The position numbers and the translations under genes are program-made. This document shows positions 52,810 to 62,177 of a stretch of DNA of 64,000 nucleotides, one piece after another. The stretch is from CAVWCQ01 sp963753545 (GTDB taxonomy: Bacteria; Chloroflexota; Anaerolineae; Aggregatilineales; Aggregatilineaceae). A model generated the notes under the pieces. It did not search any database. It saw only the letters and a list, made by a program, of their open reading frames with translations, and was not told the origin of the DNA. How positions within the stretch are numbered: the stretch's first letter is position 1; each line of letters starts with the position of its first letter. The stretch spans positions 62,001 to 126,000 of the forward strand of contig CAVWCQ010000001.1 in NCBI GenBank assembly GCA_963753545.1. The letters are read 5' to 3'.

Positions 52810-52936
52810 AGGAGTATTTTAACAGAACATTCGTGCTATACTGAAAATAACACTCCTCTATTCTTGCTATACCCAGTTTTGATAAGGCAGCTATCGCGCA
52901 CCTTAACATCTGAATACGGCGATACGCTTTTCTATG

Positions 52937-53013
52937 GCCCTGCTAGCTTGCGTGCAGCATGCAGCGTGCGAAGCTAAGCCGCGAAGCCCCTAAGCCGAGG
53001 AGCAAGCCCTGCG
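52937..53013. repeat. Dispersed GC-rich intergenic repeat, copy 3
   Basis: Contains GCTTGCGTGCAGCATGCAGC, then GAAGCTAAGCCGCGAAGCC units and GGAGCAAGC, matching the interior of the copies at 10522 and 49365. The outer GTAGGGGCG end is not intact here. Confidence 0.6.
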
Positions 53014-53110
53014 CCAAATACGGTCTGAACCTCATCCCGTTGCGCTCTTTGCGGTCAAACTGTTTTTGTCTGAATAGGTGCACGTTATAAAACCGTTAGG
53101 AGACCCCCTC

Positions 53111-53157
53111 AAAAAATATAGTCTAGCGGATCGCCACGCGAAGAAACGATCAACTTA
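53111..53157. repeat. Duplicated ~47-nt intergenic motif, copy A
   Basis: AAAAAATATAG, then TAGCGGATCGCCACGCG, a short spacer and CGATCAACTTA. GATCG and CGATC can pair. Second copy at 53384-53431. Confidence 0.5.
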
Positions 53158-53383
53158 TGTTGTTTCTTCCCGTGACAGAGGCCGCGAAAGAGGGGCAATT
53201 ATCATCAAAAGGGCCCCCAATGACATCTTTTTCCGGCTTTTTTGATCAATTTCGGGAGTAAATATTTTTTGAAGAGACGAATAGTTATGCGCGTTGTTGC
53301 GCCCGATTTGTAATAGCCCTCTCCAAAAAAGGGCCAATTTTGAAGGTAGATGCGGGGTTAGAAAACAGTTTGTCGAGGTACCG

Positions 53384-53431
53384 AAAAAATAGGGTTAGCA
53401 GGATCGCCACGCGGAGTTGTGATCAACTAAT
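53384..53431. repeat. Duplicated ~47-nt intergenic motif, copy B
   Basis: AAAAAATAGGG, then TTAGCAGGATCGCCACGCG, a different spacer and TGATCAACTAA. The 12-mer GATCGCCACGCG and the GATCAACT end are shared with copy A, while the loop differs. Confidence 0.5.
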
Positions 53432-53490
53432 TTTTTTGAAATGTTTGTTAATACCAATCTAACTTGATCGCCGCCCATACATACCAACGG

Positions 53491-53533
53491 GTAGGGGCGT
53501 ATGGCAAGGCAACCGCAGGTTGCACACGCCCTC
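53491..53533. repeat. GTAGGGGCG hairpin repeat
   Basis: Starts with the same 15 bases as the element at 14664 and adds an inner hairpin (GCAACC-GCA-GGTTGC). Lies just downstream of the anti-sigma gene. Confidence 0.55.
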
Positions 53534-53562
53534 TGTCAATTCACCCCCTGAGTCGCCCCTGC

Positions 53563-54332
53563 TCACTCTCCCATCAACTCCGCGAGTTGAACCGCCTCTT
53601 CCATCGACAAATCGGTTTCGAGCCGGTACGTTAATCCGTCCGCCTCCCACACCAGAACATGCCCTCCACAAGATGACCTATATCGCCCCTGTGAGGCGCA
53701 TAAATCAGCATATAGGGTCCAGTGGTCCAGATGGCGCGTTCGCCGTTGACAGCGGTCTCTTGAACGTCTTCAGGGGTTACTTTAAAGGCTTCTACTCCTC
53801 TACCCAACAGATGCAGGCTGAATTGCGCCCGGCTTGGATCGTCGGGGTCCACCCAGACCAGGATAACCAGTGTCCCAGGCATGTGCTGCACATACACATG
53901 ATCGGGTTCGCCCAGGCTCGGCGGATACCGGATCGGAAAATCGACTTCAGCGCGCGCTGCTTCCAGCGTCGTTTCACCAGCCAGTTCCTGGCCCGGCTTG
54001 TCCGGCAAGACAAGCGGCGGCAAGGTAGCAGCAGGTTGCGGTTGTGACCCGTCCAGGCTGATCTGAACGCGGCCAATGCGCAGAAATTTCAGAACGTTGG
54101 CGCGCACATCAGGAACAACAAGCATGAGTGCGGTCAGAGCGACGATCAGGATCAGCACAGTCCACGCCAGCCGCCGTGTGCGAATGGTATGGGTTCGGGC
54201 ATTGTCATTCGCCAGCGCTTCCATCACCCGCCCGCTGACATCAGGCGTCGGCGGGTAGACAAACTCCTGCGCTGTCTTTTGCACGCGGGTTTCCCAGTCC
54301 TGGCCCATATCCGATTCCGGTTTATGGCTCAT
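53563..54332 (-). CDS. Anti-sigma factor-like membrane protein, frameshifted near the end
   Basis: About 256 residues after correction, ATG 54332 overlapping the sigma-factor stop. A short cytoplasmic N-terminus, one membrane helix (about 57-76, TVLILIVALTALMLVV), then an extracellular domain resembling DUF4367 (FPIRYPPSLGEPDHVYVQ, VNGERAIWTTGPYMLIY). The frame breaks at about 53655-53662 after GHLVEG; the next frame gives VLVWEADGLTYRLETDLSME and a stop at 53563. It likely holds the ECF sigma factor inactive at the membrane. There is no zinc-binding HxxxCxxC motif. Confidence 0.72.
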
Positions 54333-54883
54333 GGCACGCGCTCCTCCCACAAGAGAGGGAAGTCCCGCTCGATAACCTTTCGCAAGCGTTCCAATGCGCA
54401 ATTCAAGCGTGATTTCACTGTGCCAGGGGGAATATCCAGCGTTTCCGCTACTTCGGGAACTGGCAAATCCAGGAAGTAGCGCAGATAGATCACGTGCTGA
54501 TCCTTTGTATCCAATCGTCTGACGGCCTGCCATAATGCGCGGGCCTCCACTTCTTGCTCGTATTCAGGGCCGCTGCTCTCCACCAGCTTTGACTGGTAAA
54601 AACGGTTGAGCGCAGCCAGGTGACGGCTTGCCCCCCGGCGTTGGTTGTGCGCCAGGTTGCTGGCAATCCGCAGCAGCCAGGGGCGCAGCGGGCGGTTTGT
54701 GTCAAAACGATGCAGCATGCGAAAGGCGCGGATGAATGTCTCCTGCGTCACATCTTCAGCTTCATCCGCGTCACCGAGCAGCAGATAAGCCAGGCGAAAG
54801 AGTGCCTCTTGATGCTGTTGGATGAGCGCGCTCCACGCGGTGTGATCCCCTTCGCGGGCGCGGCGGACTAAATCGGCATCCAT
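54329..54883 (-). CDS. ECF-type RNA polymerase sigma factor
   Basis: 184 residues. Region 2: LFRLAYLLLGDADEAEDVTQETFIRAF, binding core polymerase and the -10 element. Region 4: LDTKDQHVIYLRYFLDLPVP through GTVKSRLNCALERLRKV, a helix-turn-helix for the -35 element. An AGGAG site precedes the ATG. Coupled by ATGA overlap to the anti-sigma gene, the usual sigma/anti-sigma pair. Target promoters unknown. Confidence 0.93.
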   Translation of the reverse strand: MDADLVRRAREGDHTAWSALIQQHQEALFRLAYLLLGDADEAEDVTQETFIRAFRMLHRFDTNRPLRPWLLRIASNLAHNQRRGASRHLAALNRFYQSKLVESSGPEYEQEVEARALWQAVRRLDTKDQHVIYLRYFLDLPVPEVAETLDIPPGTVKSRLNCALERLRKVIERDFPLLWEERVP

Positions 54884-54917
54884 ACGGGTGGGATTCTCCT
54901 GACCCGGTAGAACGAGA

Positions 54918-54945
54918 GCCGCCCTGTGTCATGACACAGGGCGGC
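54918..54945. repeat. 28-bp perfect palindrome between the SOD-like and sigma-factor genes
   Basis: GCCGCCCTGTGTCA and its exact reverse complement meet without a spacer. It lies 17 bases after the stop of the SOD-like gene and 35 bases before the sigma-factor ATG. It could be a terminator hairpin (no U-run) or an operator for the sigma gene. Confidence 0.55.
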
Positions 54946-54961
54946 AGGGTGATTGTTAAGG

Positions 54962-55531
54962 TTAGTCGGCGCCAACCACGCCGCAGGCAACTCGTGCTCC
55001 TTGTGGTGCTGTAGCCGAAGTCAGTGCAGTTTGCTGGGCCGATGTAGTTGCTGGCGCATCGGAGGCCGCTGGCATCGCTTGCACAACAACAGCACTGCCA
55101 TCCCCGTGATTGCCTAGCATCATCCCTAAGCTAACGCGATCCGTCGTATACGTGATATTGCCCTGCCCGCTCAACATGACATAGAAAGGCAGCAGCCCGC
55201 CAAAAGGATCGCTGATGGAGGCGTCGACGACAGGCAGCGGATCCCCTAACGAGGCGAAGGGTTGGCTGTCCGAACTGTCGCAGCGGTCGCTGTCAAAGAT
55301 AGCCAGGGTATAGTAGCCGCGAGGCAGATCGGTGACGGTTACGGTCACCTCCAGATTTCCGCTTTCGGTGTGAACAAACAGGATTTCTCCTACGTTGTTC
55401 CCATCGACATCATAGAGAGTTGTTGTAATTTCTTTGGCATGTGGTTTGCCATCAGGAGCCGCCAGAACCGCATAACTGCTCATGCTCAATACAATCGCCA
55501 CCAATAAGACAAGAACGAGACGCCGGTGCAT
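54962..55531 (-). CDS. Cu/Zn superoxide dismutase-like secreted protein lacking copper ligands
   Basis: 189 residues from ATG 55531 with AAGGAG upstream; signal peptide about 1-25. The C-terminal GARVACGVV and the LPRGYYTLAIFDSDRC block align with the Cu/Zn-SOD fold, including the disulfide Cys pair (C84 and C183). The His residues that bind copper are replaced: Ala77 and Phe79 in place of the HxH pair and Gln151 in place of the late His. So it is probably not an SOD enzyme; it may be a structural or binding protein. It is upstream of the sigma-factor operon on the same strand. Confidence 0.65.
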   Translation of the reverse strand: MHRRLVLVLLVAIVLSMSSYAVLAAPDGKPHAKEITTTLYDVDGNNVGEILFVHTESGNLEVTVTVTDLPRGYYTLAIFDSDRCDSSDSQPFASLGDPLPVVDASISDPFGGLLPFYVMLSGQGNITYTTDRVSLGMMLGNHGDGSAVVVQAMPAASDAPATTSAQQTALTSATAPQGARVACGVVGAD

Positions 55532-55601
55532 GGTTTTTCTCCTTGTTTTTTGAACGTCTGCCATAAATACACCGGCCAGGAGTCAATCGTTCCATTCCGC
55601 C

Positions 55602-57454
55602 TCATTCCGGCGCAGGAAGCTCGACGTTGAGCTTCTGGAATAGTTCTTCGATGCTGTAGGGATGGTGCCAGTAGCGAAGATAAACTTCTTTGGGGATCGC
55701 AATCAGTTTCACATCCCGATCCGCGCTGACCGTCGCGTTACGAATGGCCCCCCGTACGACGCCTGTTACGCCCAGCGGCATCCAGGCGTTGACCGAGAAG
55801 GACGCATACCCGCCCAATGGTACAACGCGCAGCCCTTCTTCGAGTGGAATATAAACGAAATGAGCCACTGAACCCGCGTCGATCAGCGTTTCACCCACCT
55901 GTAACGTGATTTGCCGGACGTGCTCAAACCCGGCGTTCAGATCAATGCCCTCCGTCTTGTGGCCCGTCTGCTCAAGTTTGCATAGAAATTCCTGTTTGGT
56001 GGACAAATCCCAATCAAGTTCGCCCGCGCCCAGATAGCGTTTCTGTTCGGCGAGTGGAACGTTTTGCATAGAGGGTACAGAGACAATCTGGTTCGCCAGC
56101 GCGGGATTGATCTGCTGCAACTGCTGCGCGACTATCTGAGCAAATTGCAGGTTGTCGTCGGTGCTTTCAATCAAAAAGAGGATATCCTGGTACGACTTCA
56201 ACTCTGGTTCGAGATCGTCGGCTGGACGCCGAAAACTGTCGATGACATCACTCTGGATATCGTTGATCACGAAGGCGGCTGCATAGGCGGCGCGCTCAAC
56301 CATTTGCTGATTTGCAAATCTGCCGCGATGGAAGGATAGGCGCAAATCGCCATCTCGCTGAAGCTCAATGCTGGCTAAGTTAGCTTCCCCTGCCCGGTGA
56401 GCATCTCTAATCCGCAGCAAAAAAAGCTGTTCCTGCCCCTGGCGCAGCGCGATGATAGCATCCCCGCTTTCCTGATCGACAAAGATCTCGTAGCTGCCCG
56501 ATGTTTTAAGATTGGTTCCCCGCTGGCGTAACGCGTCGGCACAGCGTAAAGCCCGCAGGGTATCAATCACATCATCGGCCAGCAAGCACAGTTCCGGGTG
56601 CTCATCGGTAAGCCATGTGAAGGATTCCTTCGGGAAATCATGATAGAACCGTTCCAGCGTGCTTAGGACCGTACTGCCTGAGTAGTGTTCTTTATAGATT
56701 TTTCGGGCGCGTTTTGCTTCTTCCACACAGCCTTGAAGGGCTTGCAGCGTGGTATCAGGATCCTGTGCCTGTTGAGCTGCTTCCAGTGCGGCTTCTGCTC
56801 GCTGAACTTCCTGCTGCCAGTAGAGCATCGACAGATCGGTCGATACGGCTTCCTGCATCAGGCTGCGGAGTCGGGCAGGATCGTTGAGCACATCAACCGG
56901 AACTTTGCTTTTGCTGTGGCAGGTGGACATTGCCAGCATTTCGCGCAGCGTGGTTTGCGGGTCCTGCTTGAGGACGCCTCGATGGGCCAGATTGAGGAGC
57001 CGCCACGCGATATTTCCGGTGTTTTCCTCCACAAAATCTCCATTAGGGGATCAAACTCGTGCGAGAAGACCCATTGCGCCGCAAATTCCGGGTGCATGCT
57101 CCGGCTGAAGGGCGAAAAATCGGCCATGCCAATATCGTGCAGATAGGCCACAATCTCGCCGTAACCCTTCATAAACAGGTCTAGCCGGGAGCGGGAACGT
57201 TTGGGGATCAAGACCCCATTGATCGTGTCGAGCACCTGGAATACCTGTACCGTCACATCCCGCACATGGACAACCCCATGATCCGAGAAGAGTCCGGTAT
57301 GTTCCAACGGATTCCGCACGAACTCCAGGTTCTGAATGAGTTGATCGAGTGTCGCCTGTCGGTTGACCCGAGCATAGAAATTTTCTTCGATATACGTCTT
57401 GATCACATCGGGCAAATAGCCGTTAAACATGGCTGTGCCGTGCATACCGTTCAC
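55602..57454 (-). CDS. HD-domain protein with C-terminal cyclic-nucleotide-binding-like domain, frameshifted
   Basis: About 617 residues after correction. The N-terminal part (57454 to about 57035) contains an HD-type domain: HGVVHVRDVTVQVFQVL and YLHDIGMADFSPF. The frame breaks at about 57030-57036 after FDPLMEIL and resumes as EENTGNIAWRLLNLAHRGVL. The C-terminal ~130 residues look like a cNMP-binding beta-roll (VGETLIDAGSVAHFVYIPLE, GVTGVVRGAIRNATVSADRD). GTG 57454 overlaps the stop of the next gene upstream; ATG 57445 is an alternative start. A coupled gene pair with the cNMP-binding transporter. Confidence 0.7.
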
Positions 57455-60400
57455 CTTTCGGGCTGTGCGCTCGGTTCCAACTGTTCGATACGATCACGTA
57501 ACTCGGACACATCACGTACCCGCGCCCGCAGATAACGGGTGAGCACGCGAATGATGCCCCGTGCAACCTCGCTGTAGTTATCAAGAAGCTGGTAGAACGG
57601 TTCCTGGCCCAGCCGGAACAGCCTGGTATCTTCGACTGCCGTGACTGAGGCAACGCGGGGTTCAGGGTCCAGCAGAGCCATCTCGCCAAAGACATCCCGC
57701 TCTCCCAGGTAATTAAGCAAATCTTCATCCTGGTGAACGCGAACTTTGCCGCTGATGATGATATACATGCTGTCGCCCAGGTCACCCTGCTTAAAAATGT
57801 TTTCGCCAGCCTTGACCTCTTGTTCCTCGACAATTCCCGCGATCTCAGCAAGGACATTATCAGGAATGCTGGCAAAGATGCCGACCGTTTTTAGAATAAG
57901 CACCGTTTCGATGGTCGATAACATGGTTCCATTTCCTTTCACTGGCAGAGCAGACGGATCGAGACGGCTGAGTGCCCATTGAGCGGTTTCCCGGACAAGG
58001 GGAGAGCGATCTTGTAGGGCGGCAGTGATCGTTTCGCTGCATTCGGCTGCTCTCAGTTGTCCCAAGGCATAGAGGATGCATGTGTGAACCCAGGTGTTCT
58101 GTACTAACTGCGGCTCCTGGAGCATCGCGCTCAGGCGGCTCATTTCCACTTGAGCAGTGTTTGGCTGTTCCTGGCGCGATGGGTCCAGTAGGGGGAAAAG
58201 CAGCCCTTTGAGATCAGAACTCCAGCAGCATATCAAGGACTTCCAGGGCATAGGCGCTGTTAGTAGCGGATCCATGGGCCAGGGCGTAGCGCACCTGCAA
58301 AACCGTCTGAGGATCATAGATGAAGGACAGCAGGTAGAAGAGGCGTTCTTGCGTCTGCCTGAACTCGTAATCCAGGCTGTTCGACAGCAGAGCGACTTCC
58401 GGATCAGCCCCAACAGCGTAGCGCGCCTCCCGCAGCCATCCAGCCCATTCCGCTTCATGCGAGAGCTGGCTGTGAACATCAGCCGGATCATCCGCCCGGT
58501 AGCCGCATGCGCTGAGTGCCCTCAGAATTTGTGTGCGCACGGATGTATTGGCGAAATCCATCCGCGCTTGCAGGAGCTTGATCACGTCATCCCCTCGAAT
58601 AGCGGCGCATGCCCGTGCCAGGGCAATCATCGCGCGTGGCGATGTATCAGCGTTGCTAAAGGTGGATTGGATGGCGGGAACACTTCCCTTTCCTCCCATA
58701 ATCAAGGCCACGAGCGCGGCGCGATGAACCTCATTGTCCTCTAACGCGGTGATAATGGTGGGCCACAACTGTCGGTGATTTAGTTTACCTGCGGCGATCA
58801 GCGCTTCTCTCCGCACCGCTGGGTTCGAATCGCTGAGCAGCGGGACCAGGGGTTGGTAGAAATTGCGCATGCCTATTTCGCCTAAGATCTGCGCTGCCAG
58901 CATGCGATCCTGAGGGTTCGCTGAGCTGCTTAAGGTCGTCAGGTGCTGCCCGGCGATCATAATCCCTTCTAATCCACCGCTGCTGAACAGTCCAATCAGC
59001 GCGCCGCGCCGGATAGGAAGTTGGATATCGTCCAGGTAACTCATCACTGTTTCCACGCCAGCCGTCCCTCCCACCGCAGCCAGTGTGCGCAGCGCAGCTT
59101 CGCGCACCGCGACCGCGGGATCGGATTCCAGGGAGCGCCGGATTTCCGGGATAAGATCGCTGCGACCCGTCTGTTCCATGCGCCTGAGCGCCTCGCGCCG
59201 AATATCAGCGGAGGAGTGCGTCAGCAGACGTTGGCAGTTCAGCCGATAGTGCTTCGGGGGCCATCTCCTCAAGTGAGTTGATGGCGTAAAGGGCTGCTTC
59301 GGGATAAGGACTCTGCAACTGTTCCCGGAACAAATCTACACAGGCGCGGTCAGCCAGGTTGCCCGCCGTTTCACCGCCCAGATAGCGGTTTTTGAGCGCC
59401 TTGACGAGGCTCAAGCGATATTCGCGAGCCAGCATCACCACAATCCCAATCCATGCCGCCCCGATGATCAGGAACAGATAGGACAGTTCGACGGCACTAA
59501 ACTTCAGGATTGTGTTAAAGACCAGTAGAAAAACGCCTGCCAGTCCAATCGCTAACGACAGCACAATCCCATCAGCGAGTGTCTGGGCTGAGATACGCTG
59601 GTTTTCCGGCAGGGGTTGGTAGAGAATGGCGCGTGCCGATAGGTCCAGCGAGAAGCCGAACGCCACACTGACTAATTTTGCCAGCGCCGCCAGCCAGAAG
59701 ACGGCAGCGACAGTGGCATCGATGGTGCCAATCAGGCTCAGACCCGCGATTGCAGCCAGGAGAGAGGCAGGCAGGACAAGCAGCCCACCCCGTAGCCCGA
59801 ATCGTCCAATGATCCAACTGGTGAGGAAGAAGCTGACAACCAGCGCCAGGATTCCCTGCGCCGCAACCATCTTGCCGATGACATTCGCCAGCTTTTCCGC
59901 GTCAGGATACTGCGCCGCTGCCCGGTCATAAAAGATGTTGTCCACAAAGTAGAAGCCCAACCACCAGATGATCACCAGTCCAAACATGAACATGATATAG
60001 CGGCTTTTAAGCAGGCTTGACGGTTTATTGGAAGCCCGGGAAGACGCAGGCGGCGGTGTGGGTTTAAAGTAGCGGCGCACAATTTTGAACTGGACGATTA
60101 TTGCCGCGCCAATGCTGAATGAGGCTAGCAGAAGCAGTTGGTATGTACCGAGCAGCCTGATGAGCGGCGTGACGAGGAACCCGCCGGCAACGACAGCTAT
60201 CCAGTTCCCCGCGCCGATCAACCCAAACAGGCGCTTTCCCTGCCGTACATCAAAGACGCGGCCCGCCAATCCCCAAAAGGCAAGGTTTCCCAGTGAAACG
60301 CTCGATTGGAACCATGCCGGGAGCAGAAAAACTGCCGCGCCATTTTTCGGCATACTGAGTGCAATCCAGAACAGCAGGTTGGCGACGGCTAAAAATGTCA

Positions 60401-60596
60401 GATTGAGCACCAGCAGGCGCGCAAAGGAAATCCGCTGCGACAGCCACAAATAGCTGAGCATGACAATCGATCCCATGACAGCCACGCTCATATACGCGAA
60501 AGGTAGTTTCTGTGGGCCATAGGTGGCAACGAACAGAGCAAAAGCGACAACTTGGATGAATGCGAAACCGACGGCTAGCAGAAAGTAATATTGCAC
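57451..60596 (-). CDS. Membrane transporter-like protein with HEAT repeats and cyclic-nucleotide-binding domain, frameshifted twice
   Basis: About 1047 residues after correction. Twelve hydrophobic segments at the N-terminus (60596 to about 59420) resemble the ATP/ADP-translocase (NTT)/MFS fold. Then HEAT-like repeats (DIRREALRRM, AVREAALRTLA, AVRREALIAAGKL) and a cNMP-binding domain (VEEQEVKAGENIFKQGDLGD, GERDVFGEMALLD). Frameshifts: one extra base in G5/C5 at 59256-59260 and one at about 58213-58218. Homologues usually start further upstream; the conserved IFNVRPNERGLVAL extends to 60648, just after an in-frame TGA at 60653-60651 that follows an ATG at 60659 with GGAGGT upstream. The true start is therefore unclear. 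Confidence 0.68.
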
Positions 60597-60949
60597 AAAG
60601 AGGGCAACAAGCCCTCTTTCATTGGGCCGAACATTAAAGATCGTGCTCAGTCAATTCATGGGACCTCCGCCAGGGAGTTAATAGTGCGAAGGGAAGGTTT
60701 TGTAAAGGTTATAGAACAAGAGGACGGGAGTAGGCGAAACAGCTTTTGTGCTCACCAGAAAAGAATATAAGACTAAAAATAATCGCGCCAATTAATAACA
60801 TTCGGCTTCTTCACATCAACCTGTTTCTTTGTCTTTTCTAAGAGAAAAAATAAAAAAACTTTAATAAGTAAGAATAATCTGAAATTTATCCATATAATAG
60901 GATAGGATTTCTGACGGAAGCTTGTGTCTGATCTACGAAAGAGGTATCT
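60597..60949. other. AT-rich intergenic region with divergent promoters
   Basis: Apart from the possible extended N-terminus of the transporter gene (60597-60659), no gene is seen. A plus-strand TATAAT at 60893-60898 lies 52 bases before the next ATG, with no good -35. Confidence 0.4.
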
Positions 60950-61462
60950 ATGCTTCGTAAACGCACGTTTGTTCCTGTTATTCTGCTTGTCCTGGTTTTG
61001 TTCGCGACAACTGCCTACGCCGGTCTACATTTTGTAGGTGGTGCAAGTATTGGTTCTGGCTCATTGGTTGCCGATGCCCAGATCTCTGGTTTTGGAAATA
61101 ACACAGACACCGCTACCGTAACGTTGAGTGTCTATGGAACCAATTTGACTGCCCTATGCCAGAACAAAGGCGGCAACATTGCTCCCGGTCAGAATCCAGT
61201 CAATGTCAACGTCAATACCTCGCAGACCGTCAGCCCCGACTCGAATGGCAGTGCCGACGCCTCCTTCCATGTGAACCTCCTACCCACTTCCATAGAAGCA
61301 GGCTGCCCAAATCGCAACTGGTCAGTTGTTGATCTGCTTGGTTATTTGCAGGTGACGCTCACGGCAACCGATAGCGCAACAGGCGTGACAGACACCCTGA
61401 TTTATGACTGCAACGTGAACGAAGCATTCCATCAGGTTACGTGCACCCCTCATTCTTCCTAA
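60950..61462 (+). CDS. Small secreted protein, unknown function
   Basis: 170 residues with AGAGG upstream of the ATG. Signal peptide about 1-24 (ends TTAYAG). The mature part is Ser/Thr/Asn-rich beta-structure with Cys residues at about 64, 124, 159 and 165 that could form disulfides. The theme ATVTLSVYGTNLTALCQNKG and YLQVTLTATDSATGVTDT suggests an immunoglobulin-like extracellular fold. No family recognised. A terminator follows. Confidence 0.6.
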   Translation: MLRKRTFVPVILLVLVLFATTAYAGLHFVGGASIGSGSLVADAQISGFGNNTDTATVTLSVYGTNLTALCQNKGGNIAPGQNPVNVNVNTSQTVSPDSNGSADASFHVNLLPTSIEAGCPNRNWSVVDLLGYLQVTLTATDSATGVTDTLIYDCNVNEAFHQVTCTPHSS

Positions 61463-61486
61463 ATTGAGCAAGCAGGTTTATGATCT

Positions 61487-61523
61487 AAGCGGCTGGAGCA
61501 ACCATATCCAGCCGCTTCTATTT
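61487..61523 (+). terminator. Rho-independent terminator after the secreted-protein gene
   Basis: An 11-bp perfect stem (61487-61497 with 61507-61517) around a 9-nt loop, followed by TCTATTT. Confidence 0.8.
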
Positions 61524-61546
61524 CGCTGGGAAGTTCAGGGGGTATC

Positions 61547-62143
61547 ATGTCATCGCCAGATTTTGATCGCGCATCCGAGTACGTTTATGCCCGCTTGCAA
61601 AATGAACTGGCGGCAACGCTGTTCTACCATAATTTCGCGCATACACGGGACGATGTACTCCCTGCGGCAACTCGATTTGGAACGAAGGCCGGTCTCTCTG
61701 CGGATGATCTTTTGCTGCTGCAAACGGCGGCTCTGTTCCACGATATAGGTTTCATTGAAAAGTATGTTGATCACGAAGCGGCAAGTGCTGGTATCGCTGC
61801 CGAACAACTGCCTCACTATGGTTACAGTCCGGCACAGATACAAAGTATCATAAAAATTATTTCCGTCACTAAATTGTCGGAAACACCGACTAATCTACTT
61901 GAACAGCTTATCCGTGACGCAGACCTCGATGTTTTGGGCCGGGATGACTTCATGGTGCGAAGCCTGGATTTGCTGGCCGAAACAAAGATCTATGCAGCAC
62001 CAATTACGGAGCAGGAGTGGTATGCCAGGCAGCTTCAGTTTTTAGAATGGCACACCTACTACACCGACGTGGCTAGGGCCCTGCGTCAGGAAGGCAAGCG
62101 GCGCAATATGGATTATCTGCGACACCTGTGCGCTCCTGCCTAG
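61547..62143 (+). CDS. HD-domain phosphohydrolase
   Basis: 198 residues. Metal-binding His in YHNFAHTRDDVLPAA, the HD pair in ALFHDIGFIEKY, further His in DHEAASAG and Asp in LIRDADLDVLGRDDF, matching the HD superfamily order H...HD...D. Such proteins hydrolyse nucleotides or phosphoesters, in several cases second messengers. AGGGGG precedes the ATG. It lies 34 bp before a cyclase gene and is probably cotranscribed, which makes a cyclic-nucleotide-related substrate an attractive guess. Confidence 0.8.
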   Translation: MSSPDFDRASEYVYARLQNELAATLFYHNFAHTRDDVLPAATRFGTKAGLSADDLLLLQTAALFHDIGFIEKYVDHEAASAGIAAEQLPHYGYSPAQIQSIIKIISVTKLSETPTNLLEQLIRDADLDVLGRDDFMVRSLDLLAETKIYAAPITEQEWYARQLQFLEWHTYYTDVARALRQEGKRRNMDYLRHLCAPA

Positions 62144-62177
62144 GCTAACAACGATTCAGATATTTTGAGGAACAGGC

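Larger units (their letters stand above)
52513..53562. other. AT-rich intergenic region with repeats and palindromes
   Basis: No convincing gene is seen; a 60-residue minus-strand frame at 53155-53337 has no ribosome site or recognisable pattern. The left part (52620-52860) is markedly AT-rich and includes an 8-bp inverted repeat at 52793-52809 and a good TATACT at about 52835. The right part contains one copy of the GC-rich dispersed repeat, a duplicated ~47-nt motif and a GTAGGGGCG hairpin. Confidence 0.5.

Noticed and set aside
53155..53337. 60-residue minus-strand frame in the AT-rich intergenic region
   Set aside because: No ribosome site, biased composition and overlap with the duplicated motif; no family resemblance.
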